From: JBOGDS01 sp050743075 | Lineage (GTDB): Bacteria; Actinomycetota; Actinomycetes; Jiangellales; Jiangellaceae | DNA: 52,965 nucleotides | Assembly: GCA_050743075.1 (NCBI GenBank) | Contig: JBOGDS010000019.1 | Location: 1 to 52,965 of the forward strand | Direction: 5' to 3' | Shown: positions 25,510-34,006 of the stretch, piece after piece | How the letters are laid out: each line of letters opens with the position of its first letter | Position numbering within the stretch: the first letter of the stretch is position 1 | Position numbers and translations under genes: made by a program | The notes under the pieces: model-generated | The model's input: the letters and a program-made list of their open reading frames with translations, nothing else | Databases searched by the model: none | Told to the model about the DNA's origin: nothing

Positions 25510-26301
25510 TCAGGCATCCTTCCTCTGGAACAGCCACCAGGCCACACCGAGGATCACCGCCATGAACCCGGCAAAGATCCCGCCCGACGCCCACCGGCTG
25601 AAGAAGTCGTACTCCGGCGTCAGTGGGCCGAAGTCGGGGGTCTCCATCGCCATCATCAGCCCGCCCGCGGTGAACGGCAGGAACTTCACGACCGGGATGA
25701 GCCAGTCGAGCGCCGGCACATTCGACAGTCCCGTGATGAGACCCTCGACCACCAGCGGCACGACGAACACCACGACGATGGCCGCCGGCAGGCTCCGGAA
25801 CAGCAAGGCGAGCGCGAGGCCGAGCACCCCACTCAGGACCGCGTAGACGACGTAGCCGGGCAGCGCCTGGTTGAGCGGGTCGCCGCCGAGGCTCGGCATC
25901 TCGCCCCAGAAGATCAGTCCGATGACGAGGTTGACCGCGAGCGACAGGACGACGGCGACGACGGCGACGGCAGCCACCACGAGGATCTTGGCCGTCAGCA
26001 GCCGCGAGCGCTGCGGAATGGCCATCAGCGTGGGCTGGATGGTGCCATGCCGGTACTCGTGGCCGGTGGCGAAGATGCCGATGATCGTCATGAAGATCGG
26101 CACGAACGGGATCGCGAACCCGCCGCCGCCGGTGAGGACGTTGCCCACCGTCACGGCGTCCAGCGGGTTGTCGTCGTTGCGTGTCGCGATGGCGATGATC
26201 AGCGCGACCGCCGCGGAGAGCAGGATGGCCAGCCCGATCAGCCAGTAGGTCGACCGCAGTGTGCGGATCCGCATCCATTCGAAACGCAGTGCGTCGGTCA
26301 C
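25510..26301 (-). CDS. ABC-2 type exporter permease
   Basis: This 263-residue membrane protein has six predicted helices, a short cytoplasmic N-terminus (DALRFEWMRIRTLRSTYWL) and the motif GHEYRHGTIQPTL in the first cytoplasmic loop, which is typical of ABC-2 permeases. GTG 26301 overlaps the TGA of the ATPase gene (GTGA), so translation is coupled. It forms an exporter with the ATPase at 26298-27254. Drug, lipid or peptide export are all possible. Confidence 0.88.
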   Translation of the reverse strand: MTDALRFEWMRIRTLRSTYWLIGLAILLSAAVALIIAIATRNDDNPLDAVTVGNVLTGGGGFAIPFVPIFMTIIGIFATGHEYRHGTIQPTLMAIPQRSRLLTAKILVVAAVAVVAVVLSLAVNLVIGLIFWGEMPSLGGDPLNQALPGYVVYAVLSGVLGLALALLFRSLPAAIVVVFVVPLVVEGLITGLSNVPALDWLIPVVKFLPFTAGGLMMAMETPDFGPLTPEYDFFSRWASGGIFAGFMAVILGVAWWLFQRKDA

Positions 26302-27254
26302 GCGACTCCTCCGGGCGTCTCGTCACCGGTCTGATCACCGGTCAGCTCGGCAAGGTCGTGGGCCACGTACTCCTCCGATGCTCCGGTCGCGGACATGAAT
26401 GCCTGCTCCAGCGAGGCGCTCTGCGGCGCGAGCTCGTGCAGGACGACACCGCCGGTGTGGGCCAACTCTCCGATCGCCGGGGCGTCGGCCCCCGAGACCA
26501 TCAGCGCGCCGTCGGGCAGCGGCTCGACGTCCGCGCCCTCGATGCGCAGCGTCTCGGCGAATGTGTCGGCGGCCGGCGTGCGCACCAGGACTGTCGCCAG
26601 GGTGAACTTCTTGACGAAGCCGTCGACAGGCCCGTGGTCGATCATCTTGCCGCGGCCGATGACGACGAGCTCGTCGGCCATCAGCGACATCTCGGCCAGC
26701 AGGTGGCTGGACACGAAGATCGTGCGCCCCTGCCCGGCGAGCGACTTCAGCACGTCGCGCAGCCAGTGGATCCCGTGTGGGTCCAGGCCGTTGGCGGGCT
26801 CGTCGAGGATGAGCGTCTTCGGGTCGCCGAGCAGCGCCTGCGCCAGCCCGAGGCGCTGCGCCATGCCGAGAGAGAAGCCCTTGGGCTTCTTCTTCTTGAC
26901 CTCGGCGAGACCGACGATGTCGAACACCTCGTCGACGCGCAACGTCGGGATCCGGTTGGCGGCCGCCAACATCCGCAGGTGGTTGCGGGCCGTCCGGGTG
27001 GGGTGGAAGGCCGTGGCCTCCAGGACGGCGCCGATCTCCCGCATCGGGTCACGGATGTCGCGGAACCGCTTGCCGTCGAACCGGGTCTCGCCGCCGCCGT
27101 GGTCGAGGTCGAGCATCAGCCGCATCGTCGTGGACTTGCCGGCACCGTTCGGCCCCAGAAAGCCGGTCACGACGCCCGGTCGGACGTCGAAGGTGAGGTC
27201 GTCGACGGCGACTTTGTCCCCATAGCGCTTGCGCAGCCCGTGGGCCGTGATCAT
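26298..27254 (-). CDS. ABC exporter ATP-binding protein
   Basis: The 318-residue ATPase has Walker A GPNGAGKSTTMRLML near residue 35, signature FSLGMAQRLGLAQALL, Walker B LILDEPANGLDPHG and switch His in IFVSSHLLAEM, followed by a C-terminal extension typical of the DrrA/BcrA group. The signature is FSLGM rather than LSGGQ, which is normal in this group. ATG 27254 begins MITAHGLRKRYGDK. With the following permease gene it makes a two-gene operon. Confidence 0.92.
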   Translation of the reverse strand: MITAHGLRKRYGDKVAVDDLTFDVRPGVVTGFLGPNGAGKSTTMRLMLDLDHGGGETRFDGKRFRDIRDPMREIGAVLEATAFHPTRTARNHLRMLAAANRIPTLRVDEVFDIVGLAEVKKKKPKGFSLGMAQRLGLAQALLGDPKTLILDEPANGLDPHGIHWLRDVLKSLAGQGRTIFVSSHLLAEMSLMADELVVIGRGKMIDHGPVDGFVKKFTLATVLVRTPAADTFAETLRIEGADVEPLPDGALMVSGADAPAIGELAHTGGVVLHELAPQSASLEQAFMSATGASEEYVAHDLAELTGDQTGDETPGGVA

Positions 27255-27337
27255 GCGAACTCCAGCCTCGTTGTTGATGGACAGGTGCGACGGTAGTGGC
27301 TCCGGATCCCCCGGGTGTCCTCCTTGCTACGGAACCC

Positions 27338-27357
27338 CGGCCTCCGCCGGAAGGCCG
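27338..27357 (-). terminator. Weak hairpin, possible terminator
   Basis: CGGCCT and AGGCCG pair across an 8-base loop in the gap between the phosphatase stop and the ABC operon start. There is no T-tract, as usual in high-GC genomes. It would separate the phosphatase transcript from the ABC operon. Confidence 0.35.
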
Positions 27358-27370
27358 ATCTGTCCTGACG

Positions 27371-27889
27371 TCACTCGCCGCGGAGCTGATCCCCGAGCTC
27401 CACGCGCAGCGCGTGCACCAGCCCGTCGACCGCCGGCTCGATCTGGTCGAGCACCCGCGCGAAGCCGTCGGCGCCGCCGTAGTAGGGGTCCTGGACGTCC
27501 AGGTCGCCGCTGTTCAGCGCGTTCGGGTCGTAGATGCGCAACATCTGGACGGCCTCCAGGCTCGCTTCGTCAGGTGCGAGCCGCGTGACGTCGGCGACGT
27601 TGTCGCGATCCATGACCAGGATGAGGTCGTAGTCGTTGAACGACGTCGCGTCGAACTGGCGCGCCCGGTGTCCATCGGCGTCGTAGCCGCGCTCGCGCAG
27701 TGCGACACGTGCCCGCGGGTCGGCCGGCCCGCCGATGTGCCAGCCACCTGTTCCGGCCGACTCGACGGTCACGTGCTCGGATATGCCCGCCTCGTCCAGC
27801 CGTCGCCGTAGGACCGCGGCTGCCATCGGCGAACGGCAGATGTTGCCGAGGCAGACCACGCAGATCCGGAGGACGGCGGCACGAGCCAT
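27371..27889 (-). CDS. Low molecular weight protein-tyrosine phosphatase
   Basis: The 172-residue enzyme has the P-loop CLGNICRSP (Cys13 nucleophile, Arg19) and the general-acid loop DPYYGG near residue 133, with ESAGTGGWHIGGPADPRA between them. It dephosphorylates tyrosine (or arginine) residues. The start ATG 27889 is close to the P-loop, as in PtpA-like proteins. The uncharacterised gene at 27908-28345 lies just upstream on the same strand, with 18 bp between, so the two may be cotranscribed. No tyrosine kinase gene is in the window. Confidence 0.93.
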   Translation of the reverse strand: MARAAVLRICVVCLGNICRSPMAAAVLRRRLDEAGISEHVTVESAGTGGWHIGGPADPRARVALRERGYDADGHRARQFDATSFNDYDLILVMDRDNVADVTRLAPDEASLEAVQMLRIYDPNALNSGDLDVQDPYYGGADGFARVLDQIEPAVDGLVHALRVELGDQLRGE

Positions 27890-27907
27890 CGGTCGCCGCC
27901 CGGTGGC

Positions 27908-28345
27908 TCAGCTCACTGGGTCGTCGGCGTGGCGGGCCAACTCGCCCACCGCAAGGGCCAACTCGGTCGCGAGCTCGAACGAGCGCTCTTGGGTGGGGTG
28001 GCCGCGCATCCACAGGCACACGGTCTGGACGACGGCTCCGGACCACGCAGAGTCGCGACGCAGGGCGAACCGCACCGAGACCGGGCGGGGCGTGAACGCG
28101 GTGACGTCGTACCACTGGCCGTCGGCGAAGGCCAGCAACGGGTAGCCCTCGGCGTCGTCGTAGACGACCTCGTATTCGTGGCTGCCGAGCAGGCCCTCGT
28201 ACCAGGACTGCTGCCCGGTGGAGACCGTAGCGCCAGGAAGGGGCGCGACCGAGCCGTACGCGGTGGGCGGCGGAGTAGCCCACGGACTGTCCGACGGTGG
28301 CTTCTCGGTCAGCACCGAACCCACAACTTCGAAGCCGCTCGCCAT
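27908..28345 (-). CDS. Uncharacterised protein
   Basis: I do not recognise this 145-residue protein. It has a Pro-rich N-terminal 40 residues and a soluble globular domain (SHEYEVVYDDAEGYPLLAF, VSVRFALRRDSAWSGAVVQ, TQERSFELATELALAVGELA). It lacks a signal peptide and membrane segments. Codon use is normal for the region, ATG 28345 starts the frame, and the tyrosine phosphatase gene follows 18 bp later. The 217-bp gap upstream of it holds no recognisable gene. Confidence 0.6.
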   Translation of the reverse strand: MASGFEVVGSVLTEKPPSDSPWATPPPTAYGSVAPLPGATVSTGQQSWYEGLLGSHEYEVVYDDAEGYPLLAFADGQWYDVTAFTPRPVSVRFALRRDSAWSGAVVQTVCLWMRGHPTQERSFELATELALAVGELARHADDPVS

Positions 28346-28562
28346 CAGGTCTCACCCTCCCGCATCCGCGGTGTCATCGGCACAACGACCCCCGAGACAC
28401 CCGCCTGCGCTGGTGGCGCGGACAAGCATCAAACCCGTCGTGCAGGAAGTGGGCACAACGGTACGACACGGGCAGCTACGGGGGAAGTACCGGGCCGCCA
28501 CGATTGGTCGTGTCGTGTCGAGCATCCGTGCGGACGGAGTGGGTGCCGGGTTGGCCCTCCGG

Positions 28563-28931
28563 TCAGTCCGGGAGGAGGAGGTTGATCACCCAGCTCACGA
28601 ACGACACCACCAGCCCGCCGAGGATCGCGGGCCAGAACCCATCCACGTGGAACGGCACGTCGAACAACCCGGCGATCCACGACGTCAGCCACAGCATCAG
28701 CGCGTTCACAACGAACGTGAACAGGCCCAGCGTGAGGATGTAGAGAGGCAACGAGAGGAGCTTGACAACGGGCCGCACCGCCACGTTCACCACCGCGAAG
28801 ATGGCGGCGACCACGAGGATGGTCAGGACCTCGTCGCGGGTGGATCCGGCGTCGATGTCGACGCCGGTGACGACGACGACCGCGACCCACAGGGCGACCG
28901 CGTTGACGATCAGGCGAACGATCAGCTGCAC
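28563..28931 (-). CDS. Phage holin family (holin 4/DUF360-like) membrane protein
   Basis: The 122-residue protein has four hydrophobic helices and the family pattern AAIFAVVNVAVRPVVKLLSLPLYILTLGLFTFVVNALMLWL followed in the last part by FWPAILGGLVVSFVSWV. GTG 28931 is the start. These proteins are named after a superfamily with phage holins but are ordinary chromosomal membrane proteins in actinobacteria; no other phage gene is nearby. Function is unknown. Confidence 0.85.
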   Translation of the reverse strand: MQLIVRLIVNAVALWVAVVVVTGVDIDAGSTRDEVLTILVVAAIFAVVNVAVRPVVKLLSLPLYILTLGLFTFVVNALMLWLTSWIAGLFDVPFHVDGFWPAILGGLVVSFVSWVINLLLPD

Positions 28932-29018
28932 GGACGGAGCGTAGCGGTCAGCACGAGAACGCGGAACGACCCTGGCGGTCCGACCTGCGTCAGCAGGGCG
29001 CGGCGGAGCGGCGCGGGC

Positions 29019-29975
29019 TCAACCGACCGCCGAGGCCTGCACGGATCGGCTGCCACCGGCGGCCCGGGCCCGCTGCGCCAGCGCGATGCCGGCCAGCACG
29101 ACGGCGCCCCCGGCGATCTGCACGGTCGTCAACGCCTGTCCGAGCCACGCCCACGCCACCAGTGCAGCGAGGACAGGCTCGGACATGCCCACCACACCGG
29201 CGGCCGTCGGGCCAACGTGCCGGAGGGCCGCGAGATTCAGCGAGTACGGCGCGACCGTCCCGAGCAGCACGATCCAGGTGATGCCGAGCCAAACCGGCAC
29301 GGTGAACGGGTCGAGGGCACCGAGCAGGGTCGCGCTCTCAGCAAGCGGAGACGCGTCGAATGACCACCAGGGCTTTGCGACGACCCAGAACAAGGCACCG
29401 AAGGCGAACATGTAGAACGCGACAGAGGCCGGGTCCCTGCTGGCCGTCGAGTGCCCACCCACCAGGAGGTATGTCGCGACGCACACCGCCGCGCCGAGGC
29501 CGGCCGCGACGCCGAGCGGGTCCAGTCCCGTGTCGCGCCAGACCTGCGCCACCAGTGCCAACCCGGCCAACGCGAGCCCGATGGCCAGCCAGGTCCGCCG
29601 GCGGACGTCCTCCCGTCGCACCACTCGCGTGTACAACGCCACGAGAACGGGAGCCGTGAACTCGAGCAGCAACGCGATACCCACCGGCAGCCGGTCGATG
29701 GCGACGAAGTACAGCCACTGGACCAGGGCGGCTCCGGCAACACCGAGCACGGCGAGCGCCGGCAGCTCCCGGGCGGCGACGCGCAGGCGGCCCGGTGCGA
29801 CGGCTGCCAGGATCAGGCCAAGGCCGATGGCAGCGCCCGTGCACCGCAGTGCCGACAGCCGGGCGGGCTCGACGCCGGCCTCGAGCATCACCTTCGACAC
29901 CGACGCGTTGACCGCGAAGAGCACGGCCGCGAGCGTGACGTAGGCGTACCCGCGGCGAACTGTCCCGACTCCCAC
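29019..29975 (-). CDS. EamA/DMT family transporter
   Basis: The 318-residue protein has ten hydrophobic helices in two EamA repeats. Repeat 1 includes AAVLFAVNASVSKVML and QWLYFVAIDRLPVGIALLLEF; repeat 2 includes LGTVAPYSLNLAALRHVGPTAAGVVGMSEPVLAAL. This is the RhtA-like branch of exporters of amino acids or metabolites. GTG 29975 is the start. It is divergent from the aromatic aminotransferase gene with about 76 bp between starts, so a link with amino acid metabolism is possible. Confidence 0.88.
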   Translation of the reverse strand: MGVGTVRRGYAYVTLAAVLFAVNASVSKVMLEAGVEPARLSALRCTGAAIGLGLILAAVAPGRLRVAARELPALAVLGVAGAALVQWLYFVAIDRLPVGIALLLEFTAPVLVALYTRVVRREDVRRRTWLAIGLALAGLALVAQVWRDTGLDPLGVAAGLGAAVCVATYLLVGGHSTASRDPASVAFYMFAFGALFWVVAKPWWSFDASPLAESATLLGALDPFTVPVWLGITWIVLLGTVAPYSLNLAALRHVGPTAAGVVGMSEPVLAALVAWAWLGQALTTVQIAGGAVVLAGIALAQRARAAGGSRSVQASAVG

Positions 29976-30051
29976 TGGCGCGACATTAGCGTAAAGAGAT
30001 GACGGTGGTTACATGACCAGACGTGCATCAGCGCGTTCTATGGTGACGGCC

Positions 30052-31137
30052 ATGGTGCGTCATCCCCGCCTCCGCCCCGCGTTGGACGAGCTGCCGTCGT
30101 ACCAGCCGGGCCGGCCGGCCGCGGACGTTCCCGCCGGCCGGGCGGCCTACAAGATCTCCTCGAACGAGAACCCCTACCCGCCTCTGCCGGGCGTACTGGA
30201 GGCCGTGAGCCGAGCCGCCGCGACGATCAACCGGTATCCGGACATGTTCGCCACGGGGTTGGTGGCGGCGCTCGCCGACCGCCTCGAAGTCCCACCGACG
30301 CACCTGGCGACCGGGACCGGCAGCGTCGGTGTGCTCCAGCAGGTCATCCAGGCGACGGCGGCGGACGGTGACGACATCGTCTACGCCTGGCGGTCGTTCG
30401 AGGCGTATCCCATCGTGGTGGGCATCTCCGGTGCCACCTCCGTCCGGATCCCGCTCGACGCCGACGCCCGGCACGACCTGGATGCGATGGCGGACGCCGT
30501 CACCGGACGGACCAGGCTGATCCTTGTCTGCAGTCCCAACAACCCGACCGGACCCGTGGTCCGCCGCGACGAGATGAAGGCGTTCCTGGGCAGGGTGCCC
30601 GACGACGTCCTGGTCGTCGTCGACGAGGCGTACTGCGAGTTCGTCCGCGACCCGGACGCCGTCGACGGGATCGATCTCTACCGCGAGCACGCCAACGTCT
30701 GCGTGCTCCGCACGTTCTCGAAGGCGTACGGGCTCGCGGGTCTGCGGGTCGGCTACGCCGCGGCCCAGGAGCCGGTCGCTGACGCGCTGCGCAAGACGGC
30801 CGTCCCGTTCGGCGTGTCGGGGATCGCCCAGCAGGCGGCGGTCGAGTCGCTACGTCGGGAAGTGGCGTTGCTGGAGCGGGTCGAGGCGCTGGTCGCCGAA
30901 CGTGAGCGCGTGCGCGCCGGGCTGCTCGATCAGGGGTGGGACGTCCCGGTGACGGAGGCGAACTTCGTCTGGCTGGCGCTCGGTGACGACACTGTGGCCT
31001 TCGCGCAGGCCTGCGACGAAGCCGGTGTTGTCGTCCGCCCGTTCCCTGAGGAAGGCTGCCGCGTCACCGTGGCCGAGCCGGAGGCCAGCGACGTGCTGCT
31101 GCGGGTTGCGGGTGAATGGCGGAAGAACCACGCATGA
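30052..31137 (+). CDS. pat: Aromatic aminotransferase / histidinol-phosphate aminotransferase family
   Basis: The 361-residue PLP enzyme of fold type I has SSNENPYPPLPGVLEA at the N-terminus, CSPNNPTGPVVRRDE, DEAYCEFVRD and the PLP lysine at residue 224 in TFSKAYGLAGLRVGY. The C-terminus has RPFPEEGCRVTVAEPE. The short start motif RLRPALDELPSYQPGR fits actinobacterial Pat, an aminotransferase for phenylpyruvate/hydroxyphenylpyruvate related to HisC. HisC activity cannot be excluded, but no his gene is nearby. ATG 30052 fits family length; ATG 30013 and 30040 are alternatives. Confidence 0.88.
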   Translation: MVRHPRLRPALDELPSYQPGRPAADVPAGRAAYKISSNENPYPPLPGVLEAVSRAAATINRYPDMFATGLVAALADRLEVPPTHLATGTGSVGVLQQVIQATAADGDDIVYAWRSFEAYPIVVGISGATSVRIPLDADARHDLDAMADAVTGRTRLILVCSPNNPTGPVVRRDEMKAFLGRVPDDVLVVVDEAYCEFVRDPDAVDGIDLYREHANVCVLRTFSKAYGLAGLRVGYAAAQEPVADALRKTAVPFGVSGIAQQAAVESLRREVALLERVEALVAERERVRAGLLDQGWDVPVTEANFVWLALGDDTVAFAQACDEAGVVVRPFPEEGCRVTVAEPEASDVLLRVAGEWRKNHA

Positions 31138-31145
31138 TGCGGGGC

Positions 31146-31179
31146 GGCACCCGGGTTCGGGGGGCGAAACCCGGGTGCC
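31146..31179. terminator. Strong bidirectional hairpin terminator
   Basis: The arms GGCACCCGGGTT and AACCCGGGTGCC pair perfectly over 12 bp around a 10-base loop. The hairpin begins 8 bp after the pat stop and lies 30 bp after the stop of the small peptide gene on the other strand, so it can end both convergent transcripts. No T-tract is present. Confidence 0.75.
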
Positions 31180-31208
31180 TGTCCCTCTCAGCCCGCTGCT
31201 AGTGCCGA

Positions 31209-31343
31209 CTACTCCCGGCAGCACATAGGCGGGTTGAAGGCCACCTCCTCGGACGGTTGCGACGGTAGCGCGGCCACCGTGGCGACAGCGGCAGCCGCCG
31301 TCAGCACCGCGGCGGCGATCAGGCGTCGGGTTCGAGGCAGCAC
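31209..31343 (-). CDS. Small secreted peptide precursor (44 residues)
   Basis: This gene is too short for usual gene callers. GTG 31343 follows an excellent GGAGGAAAA ribosome site, and the frame ends at TAG 31209-31211. The product starts VLPRTRRLIAAAVLTAAAA, a basic n-region plus an alanine-rich hydrophobic core as in Sec signal peptides, then ALPSQP as the likely cleavage zone, and a short tail SEEVAFNPPMCCRE with two adjacent cysteines. It is divergent from an XRE-TPR regulator, 59 bp away, and followed by a strong terminator, so it is a complete transcription unit. The layout recalls RRNPP-type propeptide genes next to their receptor; this is inference. A small exported peptide of other function is possible. 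Confidence 0.65.
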   Translation of the reverse strand: MLPRTRRLIAAAVLTAAAAVATVAALPSQPSEEVAFNPPMCCRE

Positions 31344-31377
31344 TTTTCCTCCAGGGCGAGTAGGACTGGCGCGGACG

Positions 31378-31403
31378 TGACACTTCGTAGTGAAATGGTG
31401 TCA
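31378..31403. promoter_or_regulatory. Inverted repeat overlapping the XRE-TPR start
   Basis: TGACAC at 31378-31383 pairs with GTGTCA at 31398-31403, and a second palindrome CACTTCGTAGTG lies inside at 31381-31392. The right arm overlaps the ATG of the regulator, and the left arm is 34 bp from the peptide start. Such a site fits autoregulation and shared control of the two divergent genes. Confidence 0.5.
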
Positions 31404-32809
31404 TGGCCATTCGTCAAGCGCCCGCCGAGGTGAATCCGGAGTCCCGGACGGCCGTCGGCGCCCGCATCCGATCGCTCCGCACCGCCCACGGCCTATCGCA
31501 GGCCGACGTGGCCGAGGGCATGCTCTCGGCCAGCTACGTCTCGCTGGTCGAGAGTGGCCGCCGGCAGCCCGCTGCCTCGGCCCTGCAGCACATCGCCGAA
31601 CGGCTCGGTGTCGATGCCGGCTTCCTGCGCGACGGCGTCGACGCTGGCGTCCGCCGCCGGGCCGTGCTGGCGTTGCGGCAGGCCGAGGTCGCCTTGGCCC
31701 GCGACGACGCCCACGACGCGCACCAGCGCTTCGTGGACCTCGACGGCGAACCAGGGCTAGGGGAAGACCAGCGCCGCCAGGTGCGGATGGGGCATGCTCT
31801 GGCAGCTGAGCGCCTCGGCAACCTGGAGGAGGCCATCCGGGTGCTGGGGGATCTGGCTGACGAGGCGCGCCGCTCGCCCGAGCTCAATCCGTGGATGGAT
31901 GTCGCCCAGGCGTTGTGCAGCTGCTACCACGAGGCGGGCGACCTGGACCTCGCGATCTCGACCGGCGAGGAGGCGCTGCGGTCCGCCGCGGCGCTCGGCT
32001 TGCAGGCGACTGACGAGTACATCCGGCTCGGCTGCACCGTGCAGGCCTCGTACTACCAGCGCGGCGACCTCGCCCGGGCTGGCCTCATGGCTGCCGACCT
32101 GGTTCAGATGGCCGAGACGATGGGCGCGCCGCACACCCGCGGTGCCGCGTACTGGAACGCTGCCATCGTGGCCGAGTCACGCGGTGAGATCGGCCAGGCG
32201 CTTGCGCTGGTCGACCGCGCGCTCGCTCTGTTCGGCGAGAGCGACGACCGGCGCAACCAGGGCCGGCTGCGCGTCGCCTACGCGTGGCTGCTGCTTCAAG
32301 AGGAGTCCCCGGATGCCGAGCGCGCACTCGAACTGCTGGACGGCGTCCGCCGCGAGCTCGTCGATCACGGCGGTGCCGTCGACGTCGGCTACTGCGACAC
32401 CGAACGAGCCAGGGCCTTGCTCGCGCTGGGCCGTGTCGACGAGGCCCGCCACGCAGCCGAACAGTCGTTGACCGGTCTGGGCGACCAGCCGCGGATCGAG
32501 TCGGCCCACGCCCGGCTGCTGCTCGGCCGGGTGTTCCGCGAACAGGGCGACCTGTCGGCGTGCCTCGAACAGTGCGCCGCGGCGGCCCGGATCCTCGACA
32601 CCATGGGCGCGTCGCGGCAGGCGTCGGCGGCGTGGCGAGAGCTCGGCGACCTCTACCACGACCTCGGCCGGGTCGAGGAGGCGATCGACGCCTACGACCG
32701 CGCGCTGCGGGCCGTGCGCGTTTCGCCGGCGGCCGCCATCGGCCCCGTCATCGGCTCGGTGGCAGCGCTCGACACGAAGGAACGTCAGGGGCATTTGACG
32801 ACGACATAG
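31403..32809 (+). CDS. XRE family regulator with TPR repeats
   Basis: The 468-residue protein has an N-terminal helix-turn-helix (residues about 18-72: IRSLRTAHGLSQADVAEGML, SYVSLVESGRRQPAASALQHIAERL) and then about 370 residues of TPR-like helical repeats (LGNLEEAIRVLGDLADEA, GDLDLAISTGEEALRSA, GEIGQALALVDRALALFGE, LGRVDEARHAAEQSL, LGRVEEAIDAYDRAL). HTH plus TPR is the architecture of RRNPP peptide receptors (Rgg, NprR, PlcR, PrgX) and of several actinobacterial regulators. The only other gene in its promoter region encodes a small secreted peptide. It may sense that peptide and regulate both genes; no direct evidence exists in the sequence. Confidence 0.9.
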   Translation: MAIRQAPAEVNPESRTAVGARIRSLRTAHGLSQADVAEGMLSASYVSLVESGRRQPAASALQHIAERLGVDAGFLRDGVDAGVRRRAVLALRQAEVALARDDAHDAHQRFVDLDGEPGLGEDQRRQVRMGHALAAERLGNLEEAIRVLGDLADEARRSPELNPWMDVAQALCSCYHEAGDLDLAISTGEEALRSAAALGLQATDEYIRLGCTVQASYYQRGDLARAGLMAADLVQMAETMGAPHTRGAAYWNAAIVAESRGEIGQALALVDRALALFGESDDRRNQGRLRVAYAWLLLQEESPDAERALELLDGVRRELVDHGGAVDVGYCDTERARALLALGRVDEARHAAEQSLTGLGDQPRIESAHARLLLGRVFREQGDLSACLEQCAAAARILDTMGASRQASAAWRELGDLYHDLGRVEEAIDAYDRALRAVRVSPAAAIGPVIGSVAALDTKERQGHLTTT

Positions 32810-32894
32810 CTGACGGACTTCACTGGTCGTCCGCCGCCTCCGGGTCCGGCGGTGCACCGCAGGGGAGTGCGCGTGCCGGCCGGAGGCGGCGGGC

Positions 32895-33821
32895 TCAGGT
32901 CGAACCCACGGGTTCGGCCAGCGCTCGATCCGGTTCGGCGACGGTCTGCCGTGGCCGCTCGCCACCGACGACGAGGGCCACGCCGACGACCACGAGCAGT
33001 CCGCCGCCGACCACGACTCCGGTGACCGGCTCGGCCAGGATGAGCCAGCCGAGGAAGACCGCCACGACCGGGTTGACGTACGCGTAGGTACCCACCAGCG
33101 ACAGCGGTGCGTTCGCCAGCGCGAAGACGTACGCCGTGTACCCGAGCAGCGACCCGAACACGACCAGGTAGGCGAGGGCCAGCCAGCCACGTGCGGGCAC
33201 GTCCCCGGCCACGAAGTCGCCGGCCTCGCCGGCGACGAGCGCCACCGCCGTCATGATCGCGCCGCCGGCGAGCATCTCCCAGGCCGTGGCCGTCAGTGCC
33301 GCCCGCGGCAAGCCCAGCCTCGGCGACAGGTAGGAGCCAAATGCCCAGGACACCGTCGCTCCCAGGACCACGACCACGCCCCACGTCTCGACCCCGGCGA
33401 TCCCGCCACGGGGGAGGCTGATCGCGGCGATCCCGGCGAAGCCGACCAGCACCCCGAGCCAGGTGAGCCGGCGTGGCCGTTCGCCGCCGCCGACGCGCAG
33501 CAACACGAACCACAGCGGCACGGCTCCCACGATCAGGGCGGTGAGCCCACTGGGGACCGTCTGCTCGGCGACGGCCACGCCGCCATTGCCCATCAGGAGC
33601 AACAACGTGCCCATGACCGCGGCACCGCGAAGCTCCCGCCAGGTCACCCGAATCGACCCGAGCCCGCGCCGCAGTGCCAGGAAGCCCATCAGCAACGCGG
33701 CAGCGACCAGGAAGCGCACACCCATGCCGAGCAGCGGCGGGATGCCCGAGTCGACCACGACGCGAATGCCGAGGTAGGTCGACCCCCAGACGACGTAGAC
33801 CGTCACCAGCGCCGCCCACAC
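32895..33821 (-). CDS. EamA/DMT family transporter
   Basis: The 308-residue membrane protein has ten helices in two EamA repeats: WAALVTVYVVWGSTYLGIRVVVDSG at the N-terminus (the family hallmark WGSTY) and SLVGTYAYVNPVVAVFLGWLILAEP in the second repeat. It belongs to the YdcZ/RhaT-like YedA group of metabolite exporters. The only good start is GTG 33821; no in-frame ATG or GTG is found upstream. The 185-bp gap before it carries no recognisable gene. Confidence 0.88.
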   Translation of the reverse strand: MWAALVTVYVVWGSTYLGIRVVVDSGIPPLLGMGVRFLVAAALLMGFLALRRGLGSIRVTWRELRGAAVMGTLLLLMGNGGVAVAEQTVPSGLTALIVGAVPLWFVLLRVGGGERPRRLTWLGVLVGFAGIAAISLPRGGIAGVETWGVVVVLGATVSWAFGSYLSPRLGLPRAALTATAWEMLAGGAIMTAVALVAGEAGDFVAGDVPARGWLALAYLVVFGSLLGYTAYVFALANAPLSLVGTYAYVNPVVAVFLGWLILAEPVTGVVVGGGLLVVVGVALVVGGERPRQTVAEPDRALAEPVGST

Positions 33822-34006
33822 CGAGGCCGCGCTCGCCCTGGAACCAGGGTGCGTGATGAGTGTTCCTTCCCATGGTTGCTGTACACCAATTGTTCCGGAC
33901 GGCGACTAGCAGCCGACAGCGGATATCTGCCATCGAGTCCGCACATGGCGTCACCGGTCGACGCCGTCGAGCGGCACGCGGGCGAACAGGTCCAGCACGC
34001 GGTCGG

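Noticed and set aside
28563..28931. Holin-like gene as evidence of a prophage
   Set aside because: No lysin, capsid, terminase or integrase gene is near; this family is common on actinobacterial chromosomes.
28218..29363. Long plus-strand frame over the holin-like and EamA genes
   Set aside because: Shadow: rich in His/Asp/Gln/Arg repeats that mirror hydrophobic helices on the other strand.
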